A stretch of DNA of 64,000 bases from Chamaecyparis obtusa (GCA_027943335.1 BSBK01006392.1:46001-110000); one strand, 5' to 3'. Counted from the stretch's first letter, positions 22,871-35,581 are shown. Notes: generated from the sequence alone by a model not told the origin. A program made the numbers and translations.

Positions 22871-23064
22871 TTATCTCTAGGTCTAGGGACCAATTCCCAT
22901 GTCTTGTTCTTTTCAATCTAATCTAATTCTTCTTTCATAGCTTTAATCCAATGTTCATCTTCACATGCTTCACTAGTAGATTTAGGTTCAATTTGACAAA
23001 TCAAACATAACTATTCTGGTACCTTATTTCAAGTTTGAACTCCTTTGTCTATGCTTCCAATAAT

Positions 23065-24279
23065 CTACTCAGAAAAATTATTCCTTGATGGATTCATGTT
23101 AGGTGTCACTGTCTCAGATCTTACTTTAGGTGTTGGTTCTTCAATGATCTCACTATGGCTTTCATTCAACAAATCACTATCAGTTTCATAAAATAATTCA
23201 GTAGTCTCAGGGTTAGGTCTAGAATGAGTTCCTTCATCTGATTCATAATCAAGCATTCTTTCCTAAATTTTGAACTTCTCATCAACTTTTACATTTGCGC
23301 TCTCAACAATAGTCTTAGTTCTCTTATTGTAACATCTATAAGCTTTTCTCTTCAAAGAATATCCAAGAAATATACCTTCATCACTTCTAGGATCAAACTT
23401 TCCAATGTCATCATCTCTCTTAATATAACATTTTCTTCCAAAAATTCTAAAATACTTAATTGTAGGTCCATGTCCAAACCATAGTTCATAGGGTGTCTTG
23501 TCTGTGTCTTCTCTAATTTTTAATATGTTCATTGTATACACTATTGTGTTCACTACTTCTCTCTAGAAGATCTTCGCTAAGTCATTCTCAAATAACGTAG
23601 CTCTTGTTGCTTCATTCACTGATCTGTTTCTGCTTTCTGCAATACCATTTTGTTCAGTTGTCCTAGGGGTTGAATACTATCTCTTAATACTATTCACTTC
23701 ACAAAAATTGTTAAATTATTTAGAAGTAAATTCTCCACCTCTATCTAATCTCAAATATTTAATCTTCATTCTAGATTCATTCTAAACTTTATTCTTAATG
23801 ATCTTAAACTTATCAAATTCTTCAGATTTTTCTTCAAGAAATGCAATCCACATCAACAAGAATCATAAAATACCTTTCTCCATAGAATCCTCTAGTCCTT
23901 GTAGGACCGCTCAAGTGTGTATGAACAATCTCCAACTTCTCTGTTGTTGTAAACTTCTTGCTGGGAAATGAGCTTCTGTTATGTTTAGCTAACACACATT
24001 CCTTGCAAATCATGTTAGTAGGCTTCATAATTTTAGGCAAATCTCTTACTACAAGTGTAGTACTCACTTTCACAATGTTATCAAAGTTTATATAACAAAA
24101 TATTATGTGCCATAGCCAACTATCATCAATCTTAGTAATCAAACATGTCATCTCAGTAGGATTCAACTAAAATACATTACCTCTAGTTCTAGATCTAGTA
24201 CCAATCAAGTTTCCATATTTGTCTTTTATCACACAAGTTTTCTCAGTAAACCAAACTTGATATGGACCTTATCAAATAA
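23065..24279 (-). pseudogene. pol: copia-1 integrase
   Basis: The zinc-binding part is WLWHIIFCYINFDNIV, in which the second His is Tyr, and CKECVLAKHNRSSF. The core's first catalytic Asp is His (VHTHLSGPTRTRGFYGERYF). Further on come TPYELWFGHGPTIKYFRIFG and FDPRSDEGIFLGYSLKRKAY (23553-23263), the usual copia integrase tail, then an acidic linker (23256-23065) toward RT. Several stops and frameshifts are present. When intact it would insert cDNA; the substitutions would prevent that. Confidence 0.8.
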
Positions 24280-25545
24280 CTATCCAACACTCAAAATATT
24301 ATGTATGAAACCATCCATAAAGTAAACATCATTAGTATTAGTCTTTCCATCGAGAGTAATAGATCCTATACCTTTAATTGAACAAGCTGCATTGTTTCCA
24401 ACTCTAACAACTCCTCCATCATAATTGTTAAACTTTATGAACTTTTTCATGTCTCCAGTCATATCATGTGAACAACCACTATCTATAATCCAACGAGCTT
24501 TCTTTTCTAATTGAGAAGGTAAAGCCTTTTCTTCCTTAATCTTAGTTTCAGGATTTTCTTCTTTAATTGCTACAAATCCTATATCATCATTATTCTTAGT
24601 ATCACTTTCACTCAAAGATTTCTCCAAACTAGCTTCAAGTTCTTCATCATTTGCATAGTAACATTCTTTAGATCTTCTAGGATTAAAGTTCTTCCTATAC
24701 TTCTTAACTCTCTTAGAAAATTTACGTGCAAAATGACCAAATTCTTGACAAGTCCAACATTTAAAAATTTTCTTACCCTTTGGTTCTCTCTTCACAAGCA
24801 AGGCAATGCCTTCTTCAATCTTCACATCTTCTTAATTTCTAGATTTTATACTGGTAGCATTTGTCTTGATGCTTCTTGACAGAGTAGGGTGAACACTAAG
24901 AGCATTGAATGCTATCTGCATTCTAGGTAAGTCTCCTAATAACCTCAAATTCATTGCTACTGCTTACAATCTTCCAAGAAAATTCTCTCTTGTAAAGTTC
25001 ATAGTACAAGGTATAACTTGTTCAATCATCTATGTTGTCTACTTAAATGCAAGAGTCAATGTCCTCAGAATTTTCTATATCACTTCATTCTCTGTCTTTG
25101 TTCCTCCATAAGATTTTATACCTGCAAAAATCTCTAACATTCTACAAATATAGCTTCTAATAGATTCATCTTCCATCATTCTTATATCTTCAAATGCACA
25201 TATCCAATTATGTAATCTAAATCTCTTTGCATGTTCATCACCTTCAAAATTAGAGTGTAAAGCTAACCAAATTTCATGAGATATCTTTAGATATTTTACC
25301 TGACTATATTAATTGTCCGGAAGGGCTGACAAAAGTGCTTCTCTGGCAAGTATATTGCACATGAATAGATCTCTTTCATCATTAGTGCATGTTTCAATGT
25401 TATCCTCATCAAGGATAGTCTTCTGATTCTTTGTAATCAACCAATAACCTCATCCTAAACAAAGTAGATGTGTCTTCATCTTCTCTTTCCAAATGTCAAA
25501 ATTTACTCCATCAAACTTAGGGCTTTCTTTTCTGAAATTTGCCAT
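24280..25545 (-). pseudogene. gag: copia-1 gag and protease
   Basis: I place the start at the ATG 25543-25545 (MANFRKESPKFDGVNFD), 43 bases inside the primer site. Gag has the plant copia gag fold (LLSALPDN, ALHSNFEGDEHAKRFRL, SIRSYICRMLEIFAGIKSYG, ILRTLTLAF). The nucleocapsid knuckle is CWTCQEFGHFARKF, with its last Cys changed to Phe. The protease active site is WIIDSGCSHDMTGD (Asp at 24481-24483), followed by GGVVRVGNN and a VYFMDG end. Roughly seven stops fall in the gag part; the piece 24825-24280 is open. Confidence 0.85.
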
Positions 25546-25587
25546 GGATCTCCTTAAGCTGTTAAACTTTTCTTTCAAGGACCTGTT

Positions 25588-25599
25588 GCTCTGATACCA
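25588..25599 (-). promoter_or_regulatory. copia-1 primer-binding site (initiator tRNA-Met)
   Basis: The minus strand reads TGGTATCAGAGC, two bases inside the 5' LTR. It is the standard plant initiator tRNA-Met complement that primes minus-strand synthesis. Confidence 0.92.
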
Positions 25600-25601
25600 A
25601 T

Positions 25602-26782
25602 TGTTAGAAAGTAAATTCCACCAAGATAACTTAGAGGGGGGTGGGTGAATTATTTATCAAACAATTATAACTTTTATCAACTTCAATAGATTTTAACCAT
25701 GTAAGAAATGCAATCCACAACCATAGAAAGATATACATGCATAATAACACAATGACACAAGATATGTTGACTAGGGAACCTCTTAATCAAAGAGTAAACC
25801 CCACTAGGAATGATGCCCAAAAAAGATGCACTAATATGAATATTCCTTGTGAAAGGATGGACTCTATTAGGAGTCTTATGAAAAACATTCAATACATATG
25901 AATCCCTATTAGGAGATCTTGAATCACTGCTAAAAGATTCTAACTCTGTTAGGAGTTAAGGAAGACATAAGGACCCACTGCCCAAATAGCTTCAGGGAAA
26001 GATCACTGAACTCACTATCCAGCTAATCTTTATATTAATCAATAGAATAATACCAAAAGATTACTGACCTCAACAATGTAATACTCCTTCTCTGACTGTG
26101 CCCAACCACACCTACTCCTTCTTCAGATTGCAATACCATATCTCAGTATTTCACATATCCTCTTTCACAATTTCACTTACAATCATCACACTATTACATT
26201 CATACATATTACAACAAGGAATACATTCCTTCTTTTATACCACACTCAAGTAATTACGAATGAGTCAGCATACAAATTACAAAATAAAAGTTTCCACATA
26301 CTACATCAAAATTACACAAAGCTGTCAGCTTCCAATAAATATAATTATTCACTCATGTGACCTTAGATATTACACTAAAATCCATGTCACTATCAACATG
26401 TCTTCAAATTCTCTCTAACTGTGCATAACCAGATTCCATCCCGATTAGGAGATATCATCCGATTTCCACAAATTGGTACTCAGGAACACTGCCTGAATAC
26501 TACTTCCACTGAAATGCTCATAATCTCCATGAATAAATGAATTAATATATGCACTCTTAACCACGATCTTATAACACATCATAGAATAAGTCCTCAATAT
26601 TGCATAGCTGCATCTTCAATATCCCAAGTGCGCTAACTCAAACACTGTCTGCTTCTCTACTAATCTTCCGTAGATCACTGTGTTGACATCAATGACAATC
26701 ACAGTCATGAATGCAACAACAACTTCTATAGAATGGATGCTAATACTCCCCCATAGGATATATTCAACATTCATTGCTAACA
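25602..26782 (-). repeat. 5' LTR of copia-1
   Basis: TGTTAGCAATG...CTTTCTAACA on the minus strand, 1181 bases, near-identical in layout to 19886-21068. It is followed on the right by the target duplication attca. Confidence 0.93.
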
Positions 26783-26910
26783 ATTCATTCCCAAGAATTA
26801 TATTCCAGCTGAAATGAAAAAAAGGAAAGTTAAGAACGACTGTTTCTAGAAAGATTGATATCAACAATTCTCAGTCGCTCTAGAGAAATGCCCAAATTTG
26901 AGCTAGAACT

Positions 26911-28719
26911 ATGGTTGGGGAAAGACAAATAAGGGAGCCCAAGAATGACACTAAGAAGTGGAAGAGATGCACAAAGGTTTGGAATGCTCTACAGAAAGGG
27001 AAAATTACCACCTTCATCGAAAGGCTTCATGGTAACAAGAAGGTGGTCACTAATATATTTGTCAAAAGATGGAACGAAGGTATCATGGAGATATAGGGAA
27101 AGACCTTCACTATCACTGAGGAGGTCATTTCAAAAGTTATTAGCATCCCCATAGTTGGAAAAAAATTTTACAGGGACCACAAAATCTTTAACAATGTCGT
27201 CAATGACTTTGTGAGAGATGAGGGAGAGAAGAAAGCAATAGTCAAGTCGGGAACCTACTACCAGCTTGAGGGAATGAAAATGTTGTGGATATTTGTTCTT
27301 AAGGCCCTAATCTATTATGTCACTCTGGACACAAGGTTCAACAAAATCAGGACCTACCACTTTGTGCTACTGAACCACTTCAAGAATAGAATGAAGGTAT
27401 CCATTCATTTCTACATTTATTCCTTAGTAAATGAAAATATTAATGGTTTTAGGGAGAAGAACATAGCTAACCCTACCTTGCACGAGGGCCTATTATTGTT
27501 AATATATGAATTCATAAAAGCCTAAATTCTGGGAAAGGAGATCATGGAGTAAAATAAAAAAAGTGATGCTTCTCAGTCAGATTACATCCCCTCAAAAGGA
27601 TATAATGAGGGTATCCACTCTGAGGATAGTGAGGAAGAAGAGATCATAAAACCAAAACTGGGGTCCTTGAAAAAGAGACTTGTGAGCTCAGCTAAAATAG
27701 AAAAACCCTCCAAAAATTAGGCCAGAAAGGGATACCCTCGGATGAGGAATATAACAAAAATGATGAAGAAATGAATACAAGTGATGAGGGTAACTCTAAA
27801 GGAGAGGCCAGTAAGAAGACTTAACAGGCCAAAGGGGAAAAATTCAATACCAAAAGGGAAAGCTTGGGCCATCTCTCTGTTGACCTCACCATCAGTGAAG
27901 ACAACTCTCCCCCTCTCCCTTTAGGAGCCAATGATAATACTCATGACCCTAATACTGAAGAGCCCAATGAAGACCCAAGTAACCCCTTTGCCCATTCCTA
28001 CAATATGAAAGAGATCTCTGAAGAAAAGAACCAGTCTAGGGAGTATCAAAGTCAAGACTCTGGAAAAGGAAAAAAAGTGTGGAGGAACTTCAATATGGAC
28101 ACAGTGTAGATGGGGATCATTAGGGAAGCTGTAACCCCAAAAATCCTTGAGGACATCGATGGAAGAATTCAAAAGGAGGATCTAATTGACCCCACTCTGG
28201 TCATCCTCAGCAACAAGGCCAAGGAAATGGAGATGAATCTCCTAAACAATGCTAATAATAGCATGTTGGACCAGTTAAGGTCCTTCAAATGGCTCTTCCA
28301 TGAACTTAAAGATCTCAAGGAAAAAATCCATAGCATGGTAGAAAAGGATCACAAAGCCACATAGTACAAGCGTAGCCTGGATTCTAGGATTGATCATATG
28401 GAAGGAAAAATGAAAATCCTAGAGGAAACTCTTAAAGGCATAGCAGAGAAAAACTTCAATATTCTCAAAGCCTCAAATGAGAATATCAAGCTTCTCATAG
28501 ACAAAATGGAAGAGAAGATAGACAGTAAGGATGAGTAGAGGACTATTGAAGATAATAAAGAGAAGCCCAACAAAGGTTTGGGTAAGAGAACCAAATCCAG
28601 ATCAAAGAAAAACTTGGCTGATGACAGTTCCCATGACATTCATAAGATTAAAGAGGAAGCTGAGAAGATGGAGCTTCTCAAAAGCAATGCTGTTGTAATG
28701 CTCAGGAACCTTGCCTGAC
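26911..28719 (+). pseudogene. Long unknown ORF in the 3' half of the LINE
   Basis: I start it at the ATG 26911. Residues about 1-205 (to 27525, one TAG at 27094-27096) look globular: FTITEEVISKVISIPIVGKK, then VRDEGEKKAIVKSGTYYQLE, then LDTRFNKIRTYHFVLLNHFK. They recall a plant-specific domain seen in transposon-related proteins, but I cannot name it firmly. An acidic, Ser/Asp/Glu-rich linker follows (27550-28090; frame changes near 27715). Then comes a charged coiled coil (28110-28719: NLLNNANNSMLDQLRSFKWL, then MEGKMKILEETLKGIAEKNF) ending VVMLRNLA and a stop. About eight stops interrupt it. It lies downstream of RNase H and about 200 bases before the LINE 3' end, the same strand as RT. A LINE ORF1-like coiled-coil protein is a possible role, but the position is unusual. 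Confidence 0.55.
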
Positions 28720-28921
28720 CCTATTCCTTGGTGCTTGTTTTCTATCCCTTTTTTTGCTCTATTTTGACTACTGCTTCAATGTGGTAGCTTGATTCTTGAC
28801 TTGTCTATGGCCTGTTTCTTTGGCTATTTTTCTTTTGTTACGTTCTGAACTCTTTTTTGAAACATTTTAAAAATGTTGTGAGTTTTAGGAACCCTGTAAA
28901 ACCTATTTTACTTCATCAAAA
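28720..28921 (+). other. LINE 3' untranslated tail
   Basis: It is T-rich and ends GTAAAACCTATTTTACTTCA then TCAAAA right before the target duplication. This style of end is common in plant L1 elements. Confidence 0.65.
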
Positions 28922-28941
28922 ACATAGTCAATCCAACTACC

Positions 28942-30060
28942 CTCTTTTTCAAAATCTCTAAACTCTTATCAGCTCCATGTGTCCAATTGAATTCTCTTTT
29001 ATCTCATCTCATTGTTTCAGTTGTAGCATTACAAATTGAACTGAAATTTATGATGAAATTTTGGTAAAAACTTGCCAAACCATGGAATGATCTTACCTCA
29101 CTAATAATTTTAGGTGTAGTCCACTCAAGAATAGCTTCAATATTTTCAAGATCCAACTTTAAAACATCAGCTTAAATAAAAAACCCCAAATACACAATAT
29201 CCTCTTTCATGAAGGAACACTTTTTCAAATTAATTAGCAACTTTTCCTCTTTCAATAAATACAATACTTTTCTAATGTGCAACAAATGATCTTCTCTAGT
29301 TTTACTAAATATCAAAATATAATCCAATTATACAATTATAAATTTACCCAATAATTTCTTTAGAACCTCATTCATTAACCTCATAAAAGTACTTGGTGCA
29401 TTACTTAAACCAAAAGGCATAACCAACCACTCATGCAAACCTTCTTTTGTCTTAAAAGATTTCTTCCATTCATCAGCTTCTCTTATTCTAATCTCATGAT
29501 ATCCACTCTTCAAATCAATCTTAGTAAACTAGTTTTCTCCACTCAAACAATCCATTATGTCATCCATTCACAGTATAGGAAACTGATACTTAACTATGAT
29601 CTTGTTGATTTCTCTACAATTAGTACACATTCACCACTCTCCATTTTTCTTAGGTTCCAATACAATGGGTTCTACATATAGACTCAAAATTTCTATGATC
29701 AAACCTTTGTGCAACAACTCATTAACTTGTCAGTTAAGTTCCTGATTCTTAGTTGGTGTCAATTGATGTAGTACTTTATTCGGTAATCTAGCTCTAGGAA
29801 TCAGATCCATACAATGACTTATACTTCCCATTAGTAGAAAACCATCTGATATATTATCTTAAATGATCTCTTTGTCCTTGATGAGAAACTTCTTAACCTC
29901 TACCGACAATTTATCTTTTGTTTTCTCACTGAGTTTGTTAGGAATAAAAGCATAACATACATCATTTTTCTTTAGATCCTTAACAAACTATCTAACTTCC
30001 ATCAAAGAAAGTCTCATAGATGTACATATCTCACCAACAGACTCTTCAACCAAAGGTAAC
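28942..30060 (-). pseudogene. pol: Chromo-1 reverse transcriptase
   Basis: The minus strand reads [70 protein letters not shown], then the active-site box as V-stop-LDY (usual VYLDD): Tyr changed to a TAA at 29328-29330 and the second Asp to Tyr. The connection and start of RNase H ([14 protein letters not shown] ... KREFNWTHGADKS) run up to the LINE. The order and wording match Chromo-2 closely. The double loss in the catalytic box means no polymerase activity. Confidence 0.85.
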
Positions 30061-30420
30061 TGGATTTATCTTTTTCCATCAGCCCAAATAGTATATTTAT
30101 TCAATCCCCTATCATGTATAGCATGTCTATCATATTACCAAGGTCTACCCAACAAAATATCACAACAATCCATAGGCATGATATCACATAATACTTTATC
30201 ATAGTACTTCCCAATCTTTAGATTCACAAAACATTGTTCACTTACCATAAGTGTATGCTAATCTTTGATCCATGAAATTTTATAGGGCTTAGGATGTTTC
30301 AACCTTTCCAACTAGAACTTTGCAACCATTTCTTTTGATGCTAGATTCTTTGAGGTTCTATTTTCAATGATTACTTTCCAAAATTTATCTGCAACTTTGT
30401 ATCTAGTTTTGAACCAAAAT
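30061..30420 (-). pseudogene. pol: Chromo-1 protease
   Basis: The minus strand reads VIIENRTSKNLASKEMV at the active site, where Chromo-2 has VIIDSGSIDNLV. The catalytic Asp is Glu and the Gly is Arg. The end CCDILLGRPW is the standard protease C-terminus. It lies between gag and RT in the normal order. Several stops occur. Confidence 0.75.
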
Positions 30421-31279
30421 TTTCTTACCAGATATTACTTAGCCTTTTAACTTCATAATTCTCTTCTGGCCATAAAGTTTTCCTTACTCTCAGGCTCATT
30501 TAGTGAACCTTCATGTACCAAATTATTTCTTCTACATGTGTACACTCAAATGATCTATGTCCCTGTTCACCACAATTATAAAAAGCTCCTCATAGTCCTC
30601 CTCTTACATAGCTACCTCATAAATAGTTACCTCTTCCTCAAAAAAAAATTTCACCTTTCCACTCAATCTATACTTTTTCATGATTTTTTTTGTCCTGATA
30701 TGATCTACTATTTTAACCATATGATCTACCTCTTCCTCTAGGGAATCTACCATCTCTTCCTATTTATCTTTTCTCATGCCTTTTGTTCAATTTCTCCTCA
30801 ACTTTTTGGAAAAAAAGATGAGCTTCTTCAATTATCTCCATTTTCACTAGAGTAATTTCTTCTTGGATAAAAGTCCTTCACACATTTAGGTATCTTGCAA
30901 TTCTTTCGACCTCATCTCTAGTATGTCTAGATCTGATATCCAATCAGTAAAATTCTACAGTTTAATCTTTCACCAAGCTATCATTCTGATTCAAACCTTG
31001 AACTCTCCTAACTAGGTTAATCTGGTAGTCACCAGGTAGAAACTTGCCTTTCAATTTGTTTACCATCTTATTCTATACCATAATTTTATCTTTATCTTTC
31101 TTCTTTAAGTCTAATTGCAAATTCTCCAACCAAAAGGATGCATGACCTTTCAACTTTGTGCTTGCAATTTTCACCTTCTTTTCCTTTGATATACTCTCAT
31201 ATTCAAATTATTTCTCCATCTCAATCATCCAGTCTATCAACTCATCTGAATCTATTCTCCCACTATACTTAGGATGTTT
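30421..31279 (-). pseudogene. gag: Chromo-1 gag, middle and C-terminal part
   Basis: From the copia-2 insertion point the minus strand reads KHPKYSGRIDSDELIDWMIE, then STKLKGHASFWLENLQLDLK, then LKGKFLPGDYQINLVRRVQG and EVERIARYLN, a typical gypsy gag core. It equals the gag seen in Chromo-2 (SIQEYTEEFYRI ... VARYLNGL). The nucleocapsid knuckle near 30560-30600 is FYNCGEQGHRSFEC, whose first Cys is Phe. At least six stops are present. The N-terminal continuation lies at 46694-47020, across copia-2. Confidence 0.8.
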
Positions 31280-31284
31280 AAACT

Positions 31285-32763
31285 TGTTGGAAACTGTAAT
31301 TAAAGAAATTGTTGTATTGTCATTGATGTCAAACCTAAACTTGTAAGACTGTTACTATATAATAAAGTACTATATCTATTTGGTTGCTGAGAAGGATTAG
31401 GGCAAGGTTGATAATAATAACACCTAAGGAAAGGTTGATTTTTCTTGATACTTCAATGAGTACTTGATTATGTGGCACAATGATAAGATAATGCATTGCT
31501 TATCTAAGTAAGAAGGAAGACTAAACAAGTAGGCTTAACCGAGAAAAAGTGAAGAAATCTAGTTTTAAGCCAAGTGATGTTAGTGCCGACCAAGCTAGTA
31601 TATGTCGAGTAAATTCACTATTGACCGAACATTAGTTAATTGTCGAGGAAGACATTATTAGCTGAGGAAATAGTTTAGTGGTGACCGGGCTACCTAGTGA
31701 AGACCAAGTAGTTGAACATAGTATTGACCAAGCGTCAGTAATTTACATTTTAGGAAGAATTCAGATTCCTAGCCGACATAGTTGAATTCTTAGATTATGT
31801 AAAATGTGTTGACTTTATTTATTGATTGTATGGAAGCATTTCATGCACTATAAACTATTTTATTATGATTCCATAAAGATATTTGAGATGTTTCTAAAAG
31901 TATGGATGAAGAACATAAACTTGGAAGGATTCAATGAATCCCACCTAAGCCTAAGATCTATGAAGGAGATTAAGAAGAAAAAGTTGGATTGACCTAAATG
32001 AAGAGGTATTAAGGAAACCTAAGTACCAGGTTGAATAGAAAGGATCTTGGAGTTGTTGTTATTGACTGTATAAGTAGAAAAGGCTGAAGGAGAAGGAGTT
32101 GTGATTTCTTGAAGGGATTTCTGAGCATATCAGTGATGGAGATGGAAATGGATCATAGTCAGTAAGCCAACATATGTGTATGGAATTAGATCTGATATTT
32201 GAAAAGTGAGTTGTATGTTTTTAGATCAAACACTGTTGTTACTTTCTAACCATTGTATCAATTTGAAATCCTTTAATCAAGGTTGACCTAACAGTCATAT
32301 GTATAAATCCTTTGAACAAGGTTGAATTCTAATGGAATGTATGTAAGTCCTATAACAAGGTGCTCTTTTAATAGAGTGATTGAAATACTTTAACCAAGTC
32401 ACACCTGACAATGTGTTTCTAACCATTGACAGGGTTGGATATTCACAGAGCTCACTTTAGAAGAGTGAAAATATTAGTAACATGTTACAAAGTGGTTTTT
32501 CCCAAATTGGGTTTCCACTATAAATCCTTGTGTTAATGCTTGTGTGAATATTTCGGTTTGAACATTTCTGTGTTTTTCAAGTTAAATACTATTGGATAGT
32601 GGACTGCATTGTTATATGTTTATGTTATGTATTCAGTAATCACCGAGTAGCTATTGGTTGTTACGTCTGATTTGTTGGTGAGTTTGAAAGTTTATTTTAT
32701 ATATCTAAACTTGAGAACAACTAATTCACCCCCCCCTCTATATTGTTCTCAAGCATATTAACA
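31285..32763 (+). repeat. 5' LTR of copia-2
   Basis: TGTTGGAAACTG...CATATTAACA. A shared 'ATTCACCCCCCCC' motif lies at 32724-32737. The primer site after it is degraded (TTGTTATTAGAG at 32765-32776, usual TGGTATCAGAGC). Confidence 0.93.
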
Positions 32764-32820
32764 ATTGTTATTAGAGTTGTTGGTGCTTACAAACAACAAG
32801 TTTAAAGGTACCTAAAGTAA

Positions 32821-33590
32821 ATGATCAAGATGTATAAGAAGGAGGCACCAAAGCTAAATAAGGAGAACTTCCCTACATGGAAGAGTCTAATGAAAATGCA
32901 TCTAGCCAGTATTTGTGATTCAACAAAGTATTACATTGAGCATGACTATGTTACACCTATTTACCTCTAAGTGCCAAGGAGATGAGAGCTAAACAAGAGC
33001 ACAATCAAGAAATGTTGGAGATTGCTTTTACTTTAAGCTATCCATAATTTGAAGACATGAAAGACTGCACAAATGCAAAGCAAATGTGGGACACTCTTGC
33101 AAACATCTATGGTGGTGAGATAAATTTACTAAGGGAAAAAGCTGAAAGCCTAAGAGGTAAATTTGATGAAACGAAAATACAAGAAGGTGAGAATATTGCA
33201 TAGTATTGTGGTAGAATAAAAGAAGTTGTAAATGCTATTAGAGGTGCCAATGGAACTATTGATGATGAAACTATTATTGGAAAATTTTTGAGAACTTTGT
33301 TTCCTATTTACGTCATCAGAATTTCAGCAATTCAAGAATCTAGATGTAACCCTAATAATACTCTTACTTTGCAAAGTCTTGTTGGTAAGCTTACTACTTT
33401 TGAGCTTTCTAATTTTGATAACTTCACTATTCCTAATGTTGAATATGCATTTAAGTCACAAATGGTTCTGAGTAAGTCAAAGAAAGAAAAGGAAAGATGC
33501 ATCATTGAGAGTGAAAGTGAAAGTGACACATCTGATGAAGAACTAGAGGATCTTGAACCTCTTATGGCCAGAAGATTGAACAGGGGAAAA
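32821..33590 (+). pseudogene. gag: copia-2 gag, N-terminal part
   Basis: The ATG at 32821 opens MIKMYKKEAPKLNKENFPTW, a plant copia gag start matching copia-3 (MYKREVPRLNKENFAVW). After one or more frameshifts near 32965-33000 the core continues: FEDMKDCTNAKQMWDTLANI, LREKAESLRGKFDETKIQEG, RGANGTIDDETIIGKFLRTL and MARRLNRGK. It breaks there at copia-3's target site. The rest of gag (the zinc knuckle) resumes at 41295. Stops are near 32970 and 33201. It would be the particle-forming protein. Confidence 0.82.
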
Positions 33591-35075
33591 TGTTGGAATA
33601 ATTGAGAGGGGGGTGAATCAATTAAACACTATCCCAAATAAAAATGTATAATCCAAAAACAAATACTCCAATTTATGTTACTCAATAAACATAAAATACA
33701 TTCACTGTCTATGCTTTTACCGATTATCAGTCTAAAAATTATAGTAGTTACCGATCAAATCTAACATGTAATATGCAAAAAATGATAACAACAAATATCA
33801 CAATCAACACATCACACAAGAGATTTAACATGGAAAACCTATGGAGGGAAAAACCACCTAGGACTGACAACCCAAAAATATTCACTCTTCAGAAGTGAGG
33901 TTGGTGAAGACCCAACCTTGTTAAAGGTTTACAAACACACTATTAGGTGTGACCTTGTTAGAGGATTTTAGACTAGAAGTTATCATCCAACCAACAGTCA
34001 CTCTAGGGTTGATAGGATAATAATGTTCATTCTATGAATGAGACATCAAAAGACTTTCTTAGTCCACTCAGTTAAGAGATTTCACTATGTACAATGGTTA
34101 AATATGTAACAGTAGATAATCTAACTGAATACAACTTAATTTTCAGATTATAGATCAATATTTTGCTCATAAAAATCCTTCTGATCAATGTAACACTTCA
34201 GATTCAACAATGTATTAACTTATTGTCTGTCGATATTTACTCTTTGTGGCTTGGTAAACAATCTGCAGCTTGGTTCTCACTAACTAGTATGATAAGAAAT
34301 GCATGAAGTTTGTTCACATGATAATTCTGCAGTATCTTCTTCTTTCAGCACTTTTATTATGAAATTGTTGGTCTCTTATATAGACATGTAAAACATTTTC
34401 TTCTCCTCCATTGGATTTTTCCACTTCATCATCTTTGTTGATTTTGCCACTTTAAACTTCCTCTGTTGATGTGTCAGTAACACATTTCAATCTGCTCTAT
34501 TAGATCCTTTTGATTTATGTTAGCTGTCGATCTTCATAACAAACCTTATCTGTTACCTCGATTTCATACACTTTACAACTCATCACTTTATCGGCTAAAC
34601 TGATCATTTAATTTCTTTCTATTTTTCTCAGTTAACAAAGAAATATGTCAATGAACACAAGCTCAGTTAACACTATGCTCGGTATACACTACACTCCGTC
34701 GGTGTATACTGAAATGCTTTCATTTACCGACAACACTGCTTTGTGTCTTTCAGCTCTATTCTTTATCATAGATGAATGCAACATAATAAAGTGAATTCCA
34801 TCAAGTCATAGACTCATAAAAAATTTACTTAGTGTATTCCTTATCCTCATCTGACATATACATCTTCCTCATGTAGATATTTCTATTCTTCATCTCTTTC
34901 ACCTTCCTTCAGATGTGTCGGTATAGTAACTTACAAGATAAGTGTTTTCAAACTAGTTAACATCAGTGACAACATAATACTGATTTAATCATATTCCATA
35001 TCTAATCAGAAACTCCTCAATGATCTTTAGTCATAGATTTCTTCAATTAGGTTCCAAATCAGTTGTAGTTCATCA
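33591..35075 (-). repeat. 3' LTR of copia-3
   Basis: On the minus strand it runs TGATGAACTACAAC...TTATTCCAACA. It aligns throughout with 39834-41294. ATTCACCCCCCTCTCAATTA lies near its 3' end. Confidence 0.93.
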
Positions 35076-35581
35076 ATCTCTCCCTTTGGCATTGATGGCA
35101 ACTCAACTAATATGAAATGTACCATACACATATCAAACATGTATTCTACAACTTTGTAAACAAATGTTGTAAGTCAAATAGACTTAATATGTTTAATCAC
35201 TACGTTACTCAACATTTGTAATGCTCTTTTTAGTTCTCATGTTCCTGCTTTTGTTCTTAGTAATTGATCTTCAATGCTTTGTTCCTTTCAGATTGTCTCT
35301 CCCTCAGATAGTTCTCATCGGTGTAGTTTATCTCCCTTTCATATTATTTATCTCTCCCTTTGACAACAATGCCAAAGAAACAAATAAAAAATAGCTCTCC
35401 AGTAGCCAACTAACTCTCTGTTGTCCATTACATTCTCTGTATCTCTATATACTGATATCTCAATTTGTTTCAGTTCTTCAAACTTAATCACAACCTTGAA
35501 CATGAGTCAAAGTGTGAACTATGATGCATCAACATGAATGATCTTCTAACATGATTAGGTTGATGCAACATCTAGATCACC
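35076..35581 (-). other. copia-3 polypurine tract and 3' untranslated internal region
   Basis: On the minus strand CAATGCCAAAGGGAGAGAT abuts the 3' LTR (35076-35094), a clear polypurine tract. The remainder is noncoding; a second block ATTGTTGTCAAAGGGAGAG is near 35360. Confidence 0.75.

Larger units (their letters stand above)
19886..26782 (-). mobile_element. copia-1: Ty1/copia element inserted in the LINE
   Basis: LTRs at 19886-21068 (1183) and 25602-26782 (1181) flank a minus-strand internal region. The target duplication is attca at 19881-19885 and 26783-26787. A primer site complementary to initiator tRNA-Met and a polypurine tract are both present. The order gag, protease, integrase, RT, RNase H is that of Ty1/copia. 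It is the same family as copia-4 (similar LTRs and proteins). Internal coding has many stops; total length 6.9 kb. Confidence 0.93.
18895..28921 (+). mobile_element. 5'-truncated LINE inserted in Chromo-1 RNase H
   Basis: A 20-base target duplication flanks it: acatagtcaattcaactacc at 18875-18894 and the same with one change at 28922-28941. The right end reads CCTATTTTACTTCATCAAAA, like the short A-tail ends of plant L1 elements. The Chromo-1 RNase H frame continues across the duplication, which confirms the site. Without copia-1 the LINE is about 3.1 kb. Its order is RT C-terminus, RNase H, a long extra reading frame, then a short tail. The 5' part (endonuclease and most of RT) is missing, as is usual for LINE copies. 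Confidence 0.82.

Noticed and set aside
30538..30741. 67-codon plus-strand frame in Chromo-1
   Set aside because: Antisense shadow of the gag knuckle region on the minus strand.
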